A stretch of DNA of 64,000 nt from Marinobacter daepoensis DSM 16072. GTDB taxonomy: Bacteria > Pseudomonadota > Gammaproteobacteria > Pseudomonadales > Oleiphilaceae. Positions 35,927 to 46,112 of this stretch are shown here, in pieces. Each line of letters starts with the position of its first letter. The stretch's first letter is position 1. The stretch is taken from positions 815,385 to 879,384 of the forward strand of contig NZ_ATWI01000008.1 in NCBI RefSeq assembly GCF_000421165.1, read 5' to 3'. Made by a program: the position numbers and the translations under genes. The notes beneath the pieces are model-generated. The model was not told the origin of the DNA and did no database searches. It was given only the letters and a program-made list of their open reading frames with translations.

Positions 35927-36280
35927 ATGATTCTCCGCCTGTTTGTTGTCCTCCTTGCTCTGAACAGTGTTGCGTTTGCGATGCGGGCAGAGGCTGCGCA
36001 GCCCTCGCTGTCGGAGCCCTTGCTCTCCGAGCGCATGCTGGCAGAGCGCGATGAGATGATGACAGCAGAAGACGTATACGAACTTCAGGAATGGATGTCC
36101 GGAGATTATGAGGAAGGCCGGAGCGATGCGCTTGCCGCGATCGGGTCCCGGTTGCTGAGCCTGGGGCTGAGCCGGTCCAGGACTGCCGAAAAGACTTACG
36201 CTTCCGATCCGGCTCAACCGGATCATGGCATCGCGCTGCTGAACGAGGGTGCCTGCCTGAACCTGCGCTGGAACTTCTGA
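35927..36280 (+). CDS. Small secreted protein of unknown function
   Basis: 117 residues. A good signal peptide (hydrophobic stretch LRLFVVLLALNSVAFAM, cleavage near AEA, residues 22-24) is followed by an acidic, Leu/Glu/Ser-rich helical region (about 25-85) with repeated LSE-type steps (SLSEPLLSERMLAERDEM). No family is recognised and the ribosome binding site is weak. A TTGACA at about 35802 could be a -35 element, but no clear -10 was found. Coding likelihood rests on the clean signal peptide and codon pattern. Confidence 0.6.
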   Translation: MILRLFVVLLALNSVAFAMRAEAAQPSLSEPLLSERMLAERDEMMTAEDVYELQEWMSGDYEEGRSDALAAIGSRLLSLGLSRSRTAEKTYASDPAQPDHGIALLNEGACLNLRWNF

Positions 36281-36413
36281 AGCAGGTCTTGTTTTTCCTC
36301 CCTTTCCCGCCACTCCCGTTTTGTCAAAATGTCATGATCTGACGCATTGTCAGGTTGCACCTCCCGTGTGATTATCCACACTGTTGAGATTCTCATGTGA
36401 CGAGGAGCCGGTA

Positions 36414-38627
36414 ATGGCAGAGCGGGACGGAGTCTATTGCGACGATGCAGAGCGGTGTGTTGACCTGGTGATCGAGAGGGTTGGCAAGCGTATCACCCTG
36501 GGCTTGCCGTTGGGGCTTGGTAAGCCAGTGAGGTTTGTGAATGCCCTCTACCAGCGCGCCAAGGATGATCCGGAGCTGGAGCTGCATATTGTTACTGCTC
36601 TCTCCCTGCTGGCTCCGGAAGGTGGATCGTCCCTCGAAAAGCGCTTTATGGAGCCGTTCGCCCGGCGGCTGTTTGGCGATATTCCCGAGCTGGCTTACGC
36701 TCGTGATGTCGCCAGGAACCGGTTGCCCGACAATGTCCGGGTGTCCGAGTTTTTCTTCAAGGCCGGGAGTTATCTGAATAATCGCAGCCAGCAGCGAAAC
36801 TACGTGTGTACCAACTACACCCATGCTGTCCGGGACCTCATGGCCCAGGGGGTAAATGTGGTCGGGCAGATGGTCTCACCCGGAGAGCCCAATGGCCACC
36901 CAGGGCAGGTCAGCTTCAGCTGCAATCCGGATCTCTCGCTGGACATTCTTCCGCTTTTACGCGAACGGGAGCAGAAAGGCGTCCCGGTGGCCATGGTGGC
37001 GGAAATGAATCAGAGCCTGCCCTGGTTCGGGCACCATGCAGCGGTTGAAGAGTCTCAGTTCGACGTTATCTATGCCCAGCCCGAGTCTGATTACCCGTTA
37101 TTCTCTGCTCCTCAGATGGCTATCAGTCCGTCTGATCATCTGATCGGGTTCTACGCCAGCTGCCTGCTCAAGGATGGTGGTACGTTGCAGGTGGGAATCG
37201 GCTCACTGGGCGCCTCACTGGTTCACAATGCGATTCTGCGTCACAAGGACAATAAGGCGTGGCGGGCGGTGTACGACCACCTTGAGGTTGCGGAACAATT
37301 TCCGGTGGTCCGTGACTGGGGAGGCACGGGGCCGTTTGAGGCCGGGTTGTATGGTTGCAGCGAGATGATGGTGGATGGTTTCCTGTATCTGCTCAAGGAA
37401 GGCATTCTGAAGCGAGAGGTGTTTGATCATGCGGGACTTCAGGCGCTGATCAACCGCGGAGCGCTTGCGCTGGAGCCATCCCTGACGATGCTGGATACCC
37501 TGGTTCAGGAAGGGCTGATTGAGTCACCGCTGCGAGCGCGAGACGTGCGCTGGTTGGTTCAGTATGGCATTTTCCGGGACACCGTAGAATTCCGTGGCGG
37601 CCGCCTGTGCCTCAGTGAGGATCATTCCGTTGAGACGGATCTCCGTCAGGGAGGCGTCCGGGAGGCGCTTGCCGCCGAAGGTCTGGGCTCCCGGCTAAAG
37701 GGCGGGATTGTCATGCATGGGGGGTTCTACGTTGGTCCTGAAGTGTTTTATCAGGCCCTTCGGGACTTGCCGCCAGGCGAGCGGAACAAGATCTGTATGA
37801 CCAGTGTTAACTTCATTAACCACCTTTACGACCATCGCTTTGGCGATCAGAAACTCAAGGCCGCACAACGATGCCACGGACGATTCATCAACTCGGCCAT
37901 GATGTATACCCTGAACGGAGCGGCTGTATCGGACGGCCTGGATGATGGTCGGGTGGTCAGCGGCGTGGGGGGGCAGTATAACTTCGTCTCCATGGCCCAC
38001 GAGCTGCCGGGGGCCCGATCCATTCTCGCGCTTCGGGCTACTCGCACATCCGGTGGTGAGGTGGTCTCCAACATTGTGTTCAACTACGCACATTGCACCA
38101 TCCCCCGTCATCTGCGGGACATCGTCATTACTGAGTATGGTATTGCCGATCTGAGAGGGCGGTCGGATGAAGATGTCTATCTGGGGCTGATCAGGATTGC
38201 TGACACCCGTTTCCAGGCATCCCTGCTGAAACAGGCCCAGAAAGCTGGCAAGGTGCGGGAGGATTTCCGGTTGCCCGCACACTGGCAGAACAATACGCAG
38301 GAGGCGGTGCGTCAGGCTCTGGCTGCGGCCGGTGAAGGCGACCGGTTTCCTGCGTTTCCGTTCGGTTGCGACTTCACCGATGAAGAGTTGGTTCTGGGAA
38401 AAGCCCTCAAAGGGTTGAAGGCCGCAACGGCCTCGCCACGTGGTAAACTGGCTACCCTCTGGCAGGCATTGAAAGCCGATGATGATTCTGGGTCCTACGC
38501 TCCGTTGCTTGAGCGGATGGGGCTGAAGCAGCCAACCGGCCTTCGCAGCAAGCTGGACCGCAAGCTGGTCATCCATGGCCTGCAAAAAATCGAACCCGTG
38601 AAAACGACAGGAAACGAAAAAAACTGA
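36414..38627 (+). CDS. Acetyl-CoA hydrolase/transferase family protein (large form)
   Basis: 737 residues from the ATG at 36414 with GAGGAG upstream. This is longer than the usual 430-500-residue class I CoA-transferases, matching a large form found in Pseudomonas-like bacteria. The N-terminal ITLGLPLGLGKP region resembles the CoA-transferase start. The C-terminal CoA-transferase domain is clear: VVSGVGGQYNFVSMAHELPG, IVFNYAHCTIPRHLRDIVIT and EYGIADLRGRSDEDVY. It transfers or hydrolyses acyl-CoA. Its stop overlaps the next start by one base. Confidence 0.85.
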   Translation: MAERDGVYCDDAERCVDLVIERVGKRITLGLPLGLGKPVRFVNALYQRAKDDPELELHIVTALSLLAPEGGSSLEKRFMEPFARRLFGDIPELAYARDVARNRLPDNVRVSEFFFKAGSYLNNRSQQRNYVCTNYTHAVRDLMAQGVNVVGQMVSPGEPNGHPGQVSFSCNPDLSLDILPLLREREQKGVPVAMVAEMNQSLPWFGHHAAVEESQFDVIYAQPESDYPLFSAPQMAISPSDHLIGFYASCLLKDGGTLQVGIGSLGASLVHNAILRHKDNKAWRAVYDHLEVAEQFPVVRDWGGTGPFEAGLYGCSEMMVDGFLYLLKEGILKREVFDHAGLQALINRGALALEPSLTMLDTLVQEGLIESPLRARDVRWLVQYGIFRDTVEFRGGRLCLSEDHSVETDLRQGGVREALAAEGLGSRLKGGIVMHGGFYVGPEVFYQALRDLPPGERNKICMTSVNFINHLYDHRFGDQKLKAAQRCHGRFINSAMMYTLNGAAVSDGLDDGRVVSGVGGQYNFVSMAHELPGARSILALRATRTSGGEVVSNIVFNYAHCTIPRHLRDIVITEYGIADLRGRSDEDVYLGLIRIADTRFQASLLKQAQKAGKVREDFRLPAHWQNNTQEAVRQALAAAGEGDRFPAFPFGCDFTDEELVLGKALKGLKAATASPRGKLATLWQALKADDDSGSYAPLLERMGLKQPTGLRSKLDRKLVIHGLQKIEPVKTTGNEKN

Positions 38628-39103
38628 TGCAAGCCGACAATCCGAACACCCGGCCCGACATTTTTACCGTGCATTACGTGCTCAAGAATCGCATCGGTGA
38701 GTTGGTGGATACCTCAGAAGGCAGTGAACCGCTGCACTTTATTTATGGTTCTCCTGAGATTATTGCCGGTATTCAGGAAGCTGTGAAAGATCGCAGTGTC
38801 GGGGACTGCCTGGAGGTGACTGTACCTCCTGAAATGGCCTACGGGGAGTATCGGGAGGATCTTGTGAAAAAGGTCCCCCGATCCCTGTTCGAAGGGGTCG
38901 AAAATCTGGACGTAGGAATGAAGTTTCAGACCAATTCCGGTGATCAGGCCCAGGTGGTGCAAGTGGTGGCGATCGACGGTAATCTGGTGAAGGTTGATGC
39001 AAATCACCCTCTGGCCGGATTTACGCTCTATTTCGATCTGGAAATCGTGGGGCGTCGTCAGGCTACCGAAGACGAGGTAGCTCAGGGGTGCCCTCTGTTC
39101 TGA
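38627..39103 (+). CDS. FKBP-type peptidyl-prolyl isomerase, SlyD-like
   Basis: 158 residues. The FKBP domain with the inserted IF chaperone flap is visible: VHYVLKNRIGELVDTSEG, PLHFIYGSPEIIAGIQEAV, VPPEMAYGEY (start of the flap region) and VDANHPLAGFTLYFDLEIVG, typical of SlyD/FkpB. The His-rich metal-binding tail of E. coli SlyD is missing. It catalyses prolyl isomerisation and acts as a folding helper in the cytoplasm. It shares a TGATG junction with the CoA-transferase gene; its 3' end overlaps the convergent olsA by 41 bases. Confidence 0.92.
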   Translation: MQADNPNTRPDIFTVHYVLKNRIGELVDTSEGSEPLHFIYGSPEIIAGIQEAVKDRSVGDCLEVTVPPEMAYGEYREDLVKKVPRSLFEGVENLDVGMKFQTNSGDQAQVVQVVAIDGNLVKVDANHPLAGFTLYFDLEIVGRRQATEDEVAQGCPLF

Positions 39104-39881
39104 TGGCCGGATCTACGGTGCCGTCGAACTCCCCGGAATGAATGCGTGTGAGGCCGTCACTGATGCTTTGACGAACCGAAGCCGTAAGATCATGCAGGGA
39201 ATCGGCAGTATCCGGCTGGAGTGGTGGGTGAAGGATGACCACAATGCGGCCGGGCGGTTGCTTCAGAAGCCGGAACAGATGATGGTGAAAGCTGTCGTCG
39301 CCGATAAACGGCGCGAGGGCGTCTGGACGCTTGTCCCGACGATAGCCGATGGTCACGGGTTGTATCGGGGTTGAGCTGGCCAGGGCTGCACTCATAAGAA
39401 GGCCGTGCATCGGGAGAACGGCAACGCCAGTGCTGGTGGTGCCTTCCGGGTAGATAAGCACGGATTCGCCGGCATCAAGACACCGGGCAATGCTGGTTTT
39501 GACCGATCGGGCCTGTCCCGCCCCCCGCTTAATAAACAAGGTGCCGGCCTGTCTGGCTAACCAGCCGATGACCGGCCAATTGCCAACTTCGGCTTTGGAG
39601 AGAAACCGCATGGGGGTAATGCTGCCAAGCACCGGGATGTCTGACCAGCTGATGTGATTGGCAACAATCAGTGCATTGCGTTGGGAGGGGCGGCCGTACA
39701 CCTGAATCTGCCAGCCAAGGCACTGGCAGGCTCGGCGGAAGCAGAGGGTAGCCCAGGGGCTTCGGTCGATCGGATGCGACCGAAAGGCATCGAGCAACCT
39801 CAGGCTGGCGGCCAGAGCGCAGGCACCGATGAGAAAACCAGAAAACAGAAAAAGCCGAAAGGTCAGGCGGAACCAACTCAT
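39063..39881 (-). CDS. olsA: OlsA-like lyso-ornithine lipid O-acyltransferase (PlsC family)
   Basis: 272 residues from the ATG at 39881, which has GGAG eight bases before it. One membrane segment near the N-terminus is followed by the acyltransferase motif NHISWSD (HX4D). Further PlsC blocks are LFIKRGAGQ and YPEGTTS. The family makes phosphatidic acid or, as OlsA, acylates lyso-ornithine lipid. Its position 16 bases after olsB supports the second role. The pair would make ornithine lipids, phosphorus-free membrane lipids. Confidence 0.85.
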   Translation of the reverse strand: MSWFRLTFRLFLFSGFLIGACALAASLRLLDAFRSHPIDRSPWATLCFRRACQCLGWQIQVYGRPSQRNALIVANHISWSDIPVLGSITPMRFLSKAEVGNWPVIGWLARQAGTLFIKRGAGQARSVKTSIARCLDAGESVLIYPEGTTSTGVAVLPMHGLLMSAALASSTPIQPVTIGYRRDKRPDALAPFIGDDSFHHHLFRLLKQPPGRIVVILHPPLQPDTADSLHDLTASVRQSISDGLTRIHSGEFDGTVDPAIRTEGTPELPRLR

Positions 39882-39897
39882 TCGCGGTCTCCGGGGC

Positions 39898-40659
39898 TCA
39901 GCCTGCGCGGCGCATGAAGTGACGGTTATAACGCCCGGCAAGATTGCTGACTTCCAGCAGCACTAGCATGTCGGCGCAGCGGAACTCCGGGTCCCAGCAA
40001 GGTTCACCGCAGACTTTGGCGCCGAGCCGCATGTAAGCCCGGATCAGGGGGGGGATGTCGACCGCGCGTTCGGATTCCGGGTGTGCCAGATGTGGCAATT
40101 GCCGTTTTGGCATTACCCGGCAGTCGGGGTCACACAGGTATTGTTGTTGCAGTAAGCGGGCAACATGCCAGGCTTTGGCGCCGCCGTCTGCCATGCTGAT
40201 ACTGGCGCAGCCAATCAGGTGGGTGACGTCGCGTTGTACCAGATAGTCTGCGACCGCAGACCAGAGCAGTGTGATGGTGCCGCCATTACGGTAGTCCGGG
40301 TGGACGCAGGTGCGCCCAAGCTCGGCCAGCTTACCGGAAAGGGAACCCAGGGCCTCCAGCTCAAACTCTCCCCGGGAGTAGAAGCCTCCGACGGGGCCAG
40401 TATCGTCTTCATGCAGAATGCGGGTGGTGGCGACCAGTTCACCGGTTGCGGTATCGGTGACGATCAGGTGGTCGCAAACCGCGTCGTAGGCATCGGCGTC
40501 GATACCGGGAGTGGTCGCGCCAAGGTCGCTGCCGTACTCTTCTGAGAAGACGCGGTAGCGCAGACGCTGAGCTTCTTCAATGCGATTCGGGCAACGGGTC
40601 AGCTCGGTGGTCAGGTTGCGCCCCCGGCGTGGTTGAAGGCTGGCGGTGTTCGCGGTCAT
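39898..40659 (-). CDS. olsB: OlsB L-ornithine N-alpha-acyltransferase
   Basis: 253 residues with the GNAT-like fold of the OlsB family: IEEAQRLRYRVFSEEYGSDL, DHLIVTDTATGELVATTRIL, LGRTCVHPDYRNGGTITLLW and IPPLIRAYMRLGAKVCGEP. It attaches a 3-hydroxyacyl chain to ornithine to make lyso-ornithine lipid, the substrate of OlsA. A five-unit Pho-box array lies 38 bases upstream of the start, so it should be induced by phosphate starvation. Confidence 0.92.
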   Translation of the reverse strand: MTANTASLQPRRGRNLTTELTRCPNRIEEAQRLRYRVFSEEYGSDLGATTPGIDADAYDAVCDHLIVTDTATGELVATTRILHEDDTGPVGGFYSRGEFELEALGSLSGKLAELGRTCVHPDYRNGGTITLLWSAVADYLVQRDVTHLIGCASISMADGGAKAWHVARLLQQQYLCDPDCRVMPKRQLPHLAHPESERAVDIPPLIRAYMRLGAKVCGEPCWDPEFRCADMLVLLEVSNLAGRYNRHFMRRAG

Positions 40660-40696
40660 GGCTTGGCCTCAGTTGTTTCTGTTTAAGGTCAAGGCT

Positions 40697-40747
40697 ATGA
40701 AGCGCTTGTGACAGCGCAGTGACGCCGGGGTGACGTGTCTGTGACAG
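40697..40747 (-). promoter_or_regulatory. Five-unit Pho-box array upstream of olsB
   Basis: Read on the minus strand, 7-base units CTGTCAC, ACGTCAC, GCGTCAC, CTGTCAC and GCTTCAT follow each other with exactly 4 bases between each (11-base period). This is the layout of the PhoB box (CTGTCAT repeats every 11 bases). The array ends 38 bases before the olsB start codon. Confidence 0.78.
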
Positions 40748-40902
40748 TGGCTGGCCCGCTTGCCGGGGGCTGATGTGTGTCACACGCTGTAACCCTTTGC
40801 CTGTTCCATGTATATTTCTGAATAGCATGTATAATTGCTGTAACTGAACGTTGCCTGTATCGTCGGGTGATCAACCTTGAAACCGGAATAAAAAAACCAG
40901 AG

Positions 40903-41637
40903 ATGGATGGCGTGGAACAAATTAACGAGAGCTGGCGAATCCTGATCGTAGAAGACGACGAACGGCTTGCGGACTTGACCCGTGAGTATCTGGAGAACAA
41001 CGGTCTGACCGTGTCACTGGAAACACACGGTGGTGCGGCGGTTGAACGAATCCGGAATGAGCAGCCGGATCTCGTGGTTCTCGATCTTATGCTGCCCGGA
41101 GAAGATGGTCTGTCTATCTGTAGGCGGGTTCGACCGTTCTATTCTGGCCCGATTATCATGCTGACCGCCCGGACTGACGACCTTGACCAGGTTCTTGGCC
41201 TTGAGATGGGGGCGGACGATTACATCGGAAAACCGGTTCAGCCCCGCGTCCTGCTTGCCCGTATCCGTGCCATGTTGCGTCGAGTTGAGACGTCTCCGGC
41301 CGCGGCCCAGGAAGGGGCGGGCGAAGAGCCGGTGCGGCTTCAGTTCAACGATCTGGTGGTGGATCGTTCGATGCGCGAGGCCTGGTTGAACGAACAAAGC
41401 ATTGATCTCACCAGTGCTGAGTTTGACCTGCTTTGGCTTCTGGCCAGCAATGCGGGTCGCGTCTTGAGTCGCGAAGAAATTTTCACCGCGCTTCGGGGGA
41501 TTGAGTACGATGGACAGGATCGTTCCATTGACGTTCGTGTGTCCCGGATCCGGCCCAAGATTGGTGATGATCCTATTCATCCGCGTCGCATCAAGACCGT
41601 TCGCAGCAAGGGCTATCTGTTCGTTAAGGAAGCCTGA
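40903..41637 (+). CDS. rstA: OmpR-family response regulator, RstA-like
   Basis: 244 residues from the ATG at 40903; a GTG at 40867 is possible. The receiver domain has the acidic pocket VEDDE and phospho-acceptor Asp61 in VVLDLMLPGEDG. The conserved Lys is in GADDYIGKPVQP. The winged-helix C-terminal domain (LTSAEFDLLWLLASNAGRV, DRSIDVRVSRIRPKIG, KTVRSKGYLF) binds DNA. The pattern and the partner kinase resemble RstA/RstB, a stress-responsive pair. The kinase gene starts 58 bases later. Confidence 0.88.
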   Translation: MDGVEQINESWRILIVEDDERLADLTREYLENNGLTVSLETHGGAAVERIRNEQPDLVVLDLMLPGEDGLSICRRVRPFYSGPIIMLTARTDDLDQVLGLEMGADDYIGKPVQPRVLLARIRAMLRRVETSPAAAQEGAGEEPVRLQFNDLVVDRSMREAWLNEQSIDLTSAEFDLLWLLASNAGRVLSREEIFTALRGIEYDGQDRSIDVRVSRIRPKIGDDPIHPRRIKTVRSKGYLFVKEA

Positions 41638-41695
41638 TCCCGTCTGAGGCGCTGATTCCGTTGCAAGGAGAGCGCCAGTTACCCGGGGTGGCCCG

Positions 41696-43264
41696 ATGTC
41701 CCTGAATTTCTTTCTCAAAGCCTACCTTCGAATGGCGGCCATTACGGCCGCTGTCCTGCTTATTTGCGCGTTGCTTTTCAACGGGATCAACACGGTAAGG
41801 GAGCAAGACTGGCACGAGCAGGTGTCGGCCCCGGTGCTGCGTTGGCTGGCTATGGCGCCAGACCCTGTCCACCAGTATCACTGGATGGTTCCCATGGTGG
41901 ATCTCCGGACTGCACCGCCTGCCAGTTTTGGTCTTTCTCCCATCGTGGTTGAGCGGCTCGGGTACGGGCAGGTTGTGGCAGAACCCACTGATAGCGGTTA
42001 TGGGTTCTATATCCGGCTAGCCGATGGTGACGTGCTGGGGATGCATCTGGAGCACCCGCACGGAGACCTGGCCCGGATCATCTCTCTGTTGGTTCGCTGG
42101 CATCTGGATACGAGCCCCGGAGATCAGAAGGAGGCCGTTGCAGCGCTGTTGGCTGAAGCGCTGAATCTGGACATTCATCTGGTGCAACATGTTGAAGAGT
42201 TGCCGGATCAGCAGGCTCTGGAGCGCCTGGAGGACACCGGGCTGACCGTTTTTCAGGATGGCTGGAACGAAAGGGCACTGATCAGGCTTTCTGAGGGGGC
42301 CCTGGTGGTCGTTACCCTGCCTCAGCCATTTAATCCCTGGGGTTGGCCGATTGTGGTGTTGCTGCTGGTTGTGGTCGGCGGTGTTCTTGCGCTGGCTCTG
42401 TTCCTCGGGTTGAGGTTTGTGGAAAGTCATTTGCGTAAGGTGGAGTCGGTTGTTGTCCGCATTGCCCGGGGTGAAATGGGGGCCCGGGTCGAGTCTGAAA
42501 ATGGCACATTGGTGTCCCGGCTCGGAGCGTCGTTCAACAGTATGGCAGAGCACATCCAGCGACTGGTTCAGGTGCAGCGGGAGATGATTCATGCGGTTTC
42601 CCATGAACTCAGAACACCGGTGGCCCGTATTCGCTTTGGCGTACAGATGATCGAACCAGGCAGCACCCGGGAAGCCCTTGATAAACAGTTAGCTGGCATT
42701 GACGGTGACATTCAGGAGCTTGATGAGCTGATCGATGAGATTCTGACGTACGCGCGACTGGAGCAGGGCGGTCCGGTGTTCAGCCTGAAAGAAGGGGCGG
42801 TCACCGATATTGTCAGGCAGGTGGTGGCCGAGCAGCGACTTATCCGAAAAGGTGTTGAGATAGAGTGCTGTATTTCTGAGTGCTCGGAGCGGTGGTCGAT
42901 GGCTGACATGGAGCCACGCTACATTCATCGGGCCATTCAGAATCTTGTGGGCAATGCAGCCCGCTATGCATCGGGTCGGGTCCTGGTGAGCTGCCACCTG
43001 GATGAGGATAATTGCCGGATTGATGTGGAAGATGACGGGCCGGGTATTCCTGAACAGGATTGGGAGAAGGTGTTTACCGCGTTTGCCCGCCTTGATGATA
43101 GCCGTACCCGAACTTCTGGCGGTTATGGGTTGGGGTTGTCGATTGTCCGCCGGATTCTCTACTGGCATGGAGGCCAGGCATTTGTCTGCCGGAGTGAGGC
43201 CCTGGGAGGGGCCCGGTTTAGCCTGGTATGGCCTCGCCGGAAACCCGTTGATTCCGTTTTGTGA
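41696..43264 (+). CDS. rstB: RstB-like sensor histidine kinase
   Basis: 522 residues. Two membrane segments (about 12-30 and 217-240) flank a periplasmic sensor region of roughly 185 residues. A HAMP linker (about 241-293), a HisKA domain with His303 in AVSHELRTPVARIRFG, and an ATPase domain follow (NLVGNAARYA, DDGPGI, GYGLGLSIV). It phosphorylates the RstA-like regulator encoded just upstream. A terminator lies about 150 bases after the stop. Confidence 0.9.
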   Translation: MSLNFFLKAYLRMAAITAAVLLICALLFNGINTVREQDWHEQVSAPVLRWLAMAPDPVHQYHWMVPMVDLRTAPPASFGLSPIVVERLGYGQVVAEPTDSGYGFYIRLADGDVLGMHLEHPHGDLARIISLLVRWHLDTSPGDQKEAVAALLAEALNLDIHLVQHVEELPDQQALERLEDTGLTVFQDGWNERALIRLSEGALVVVTLPQPFNPWGWPIVVLLLVVVGGVLALALFLGLRFVESHLRKVESVVVRIARGEMGARVESENGTLVSRLGASFNSMAEHIQRLVQVQREMIHAVSHELRTPVARIRFGVQMIEPGSTREALDKQLAGIDGDIQELDELIDEILTYARLEQGGPVFSLKEGAVTDIVRQVVAEQRLIRKGVEIECCISECSERWSMADMEPRYIHRAIQNLVGNAARYASGRVLVSCHLDEDNCRIDVEDDGPGIPEQDWEKVFTAFARLDDSRTRTSGGYGLGLSIVRRILYWHGGQAFVCRSEALGGARFSLVWPRRKPVDSVL

Positions 43265-43410
43265 TCCAGTACTCGCTGCCTCACCTGATGTAACAAAGTT
43301 CTACAGAACCGCAACTGAAGCGCCGGTTTCTCTGATTAATAATCGTCGGCGTAAGGGATGACTTTTGAGGTTGTAGTTCTTACGAACTTTCCTTGTTTCA
43401 TTCGTCATTT

Positions 43411-43438
43411 AAGGGCCGGTTTTTCCGGCCCTTTTTTT
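43411..43438 (+). terminator. Intrinsic terminator after the rstAB-like operon
   Basis: AAGGGCCGG, loop TTTTT, CCGGCCCTT then TTTTTT: a GC-rich stem with a U-tract, 146 bases after the kinase stop and 70 bases before glpK. The clearest terminator in the window. The rest of the 43265-43508 gap shows nothing else certain. Confidence 0.88.
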
Positions 43439-43508
43439 ATTTCCGTTTCACACCACACCAGAGACTTCCTGTCCTGTTAGAATCTCCTCAAAACAACAGG
43501 AGATCGCC

Positions 43509-44990
43509 ATGTCCCGATATCTGCTCGCCATTGACCAGGGCACCACCAGCTCCCGAGCCATTGTCTTTGATGACAAAGGAATACAGGTGGCTGTCGCTCA
43601 GCAGGAGTTCCGTCAGTACTTTCCAAAAGACGGTTGGGTTGAGCATGATGCCATGGAAATCTGGGACAGCACCCTCACCGTTTGCCGGGAGGCTTTGCGA
43701 CGAGGGAAAGTGGGGGCTGACGAGCTCGCGGGCATCGGCATTACCAATCAGCGGGAAACCACGGTGATCTGGGATCGGGTTACCGGAGAGCCGATCCATC
43801 GTGCCATCGTCTGGCAGGACCGGAGAACCGCCTCGTTGTGCACCAAGCTGAGGCAGGATGGCCACGAACCGATGGTTGTCGACCGGACAGGCCTGTTGAT
43901 TGATCCCTATTTTTCCGCCACCAAAATTGCCTGGATTCTGGACACTGTCGAGAATGCCCGCCAACGTGCTGAGGCCGGGGAGCTGGCCTTCGGAACCATC
44001 GATTCTTGGTTGCTCTGGAACCTGACCGGTGGCAAACGCCACCGGACGGATGCGACCAACGCATCCCGGACGGCCTTGTTCAATATTCATACCCAGCAGT
44101 GGGACCCGGAATTGCTCCGGTTGTTCAGGGTGCCAGAGGGCATGCTGCCGGAGGTGCTCGACTGTGCTGCGGAATATGGGGTCACTGAGCCGGAGTGTCT
44201 TGGTGCGCCGGTGATGGTGGCTGGAATCGCCGGCGATCAGCATGCCGCGCTGATCGGGCAGGCCTGCTTCGGGCCCGGGATGGCCAAGAGCACCTACGGC
44301 ACGGGCTGTTTTCTGATGCTGAATACCGGGCAGCAGGCACTGCGCTCGGAGAACCGACTCCTGACGACGGTGGCTTACCGGCTGAATGGTCAGCCCTGCT
44401 ATGCCATCGAAGGAAGTATTTTTGTGGCGGGAGCTGCCATGCAGTGGCTGCGGGACGGGCTTCAGTTGATCTCCCATGCCCGGGAGTCCTCGGCGCATGC
44501 GGCCGAAGTCGGGGTGAATAACCCCGTGTACCTGGTGCCGGCCTTTACCGGGCTGGGGGCCCCGCATTGGGACCCCAACGCCCGGGGCGCCATTCTGGGG
44601 CTCACGCGGGATACCGGCATTGCGGAAATTGTGACGGCGGGCTTGCAGTCCGTGTGCTACCAGACCAAGGATCTGGTGCGGGCGATTCGAAATGACGGAG
44701 CCCGGCTGGAGTCATTGCGCGTGGATGGTGGTATGGCTGTGAATGACTGGGTGATGCAGTTTCTGGCGGATATTCTGAACGTGCCGGTTGATCGTCCCAG
44801 GGTAACCGAGACCACGGCGCTGGGTGCGGCTTACCTGGCAGGCTTGCAGACGGGGGTGTTTGACAGCCTGGAGCAGATTACCTCGCTGTGGGCCTGTGAG
44901 CGGCAGTTCCTGCCAGACATGACTCCCGGGCTCCGGGAGTCACTCTATGCCGGTTGGCTGGATGCCGTCGAACGGGTGTGTAATCACTGA
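43509..44990 (+). CDS. glpK: Glycerol kinase
   Basis: 493 residues, near the E. coli 502. The N-terminal phosphate-binding motif is [16 protein letters not shown]. The glycerol site [14 protein letters not shown] and the FGGY signatures ([39 protein letters not shown]) are intact. It phosphorylates glycerol to glycerol-3-phosphate with ATP. No glpF, glpD or glpR lies beside it, so it appears as a single-gene unit. CAGGAG lies six bases before the ATG. Confidence 0.97.
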   Translation: MSRYLLAIDQGTTSSRAIVFDDKGIQVAVAQQEFRQYFPKDGWVEHDAMEIWDSTLTVCREALRRGKVGADELAGIGITNQRETTVIWDRVTGEPIHRAIVWQDRRTASLCTKLRQDGHEPMVVDRTGLLIDPYFSATKIAWILDTVENARQRAEAGELAFGTIDSWLLWNLTGGKRHRTDATNASRTALFNIHTQQWDPELLRLFRVPEGMLPEVLDCAAEYGVTEPECLGAPVMVAGIAGDQHAALIGQACFGPGMAKSTYGTGCFLMLNTGQQALRSENRLLTTVAYRLNGQPCYAIEGSIFVAGAAMQWLRDGLQLISHARESSAHAAEVGVNNPVYLVPAFTGLGAPHWDPNARGAILGLTRDTGIAEIVTAGLQSVCYQTKDLVRAIRNDGARLESLRVDGGMAVNDWVMQFLADILNVPVDRPRVTETTALGAAYLAGLQTGVFDSLEQITSLWACERQFLPDMTPGLRESLYAGWLDAVERVCNH

Positions 44991-45002
44991 TCAGTGATTT
45001 TG
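44982..45002 (+). terminator. Hairpin at the glpK 3' end
   Basis: AATCACTGATCAGTGATT is an 18-base perfect palindrome that spans the glpK stop codon, followed by TTT. It can form a 7-bp stem with a GATC loop and may terminate glpK or protect its message. It is weak as an intrinsic terminator. Confidence 0.45.
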
Positions 45003-45020
45003 GGCATCGGGCACAGCTCG

Positions 45021-46109
<1,089 letters not shown>

Positions 46110-46112
46110 GGA

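Noticed and set aside
36339..36353. CTGAC-GCATT-GTCAG inverted repeat before the CoA-transferase gene
   Set aside because: Only 5-base arms; expected by chance at this length.
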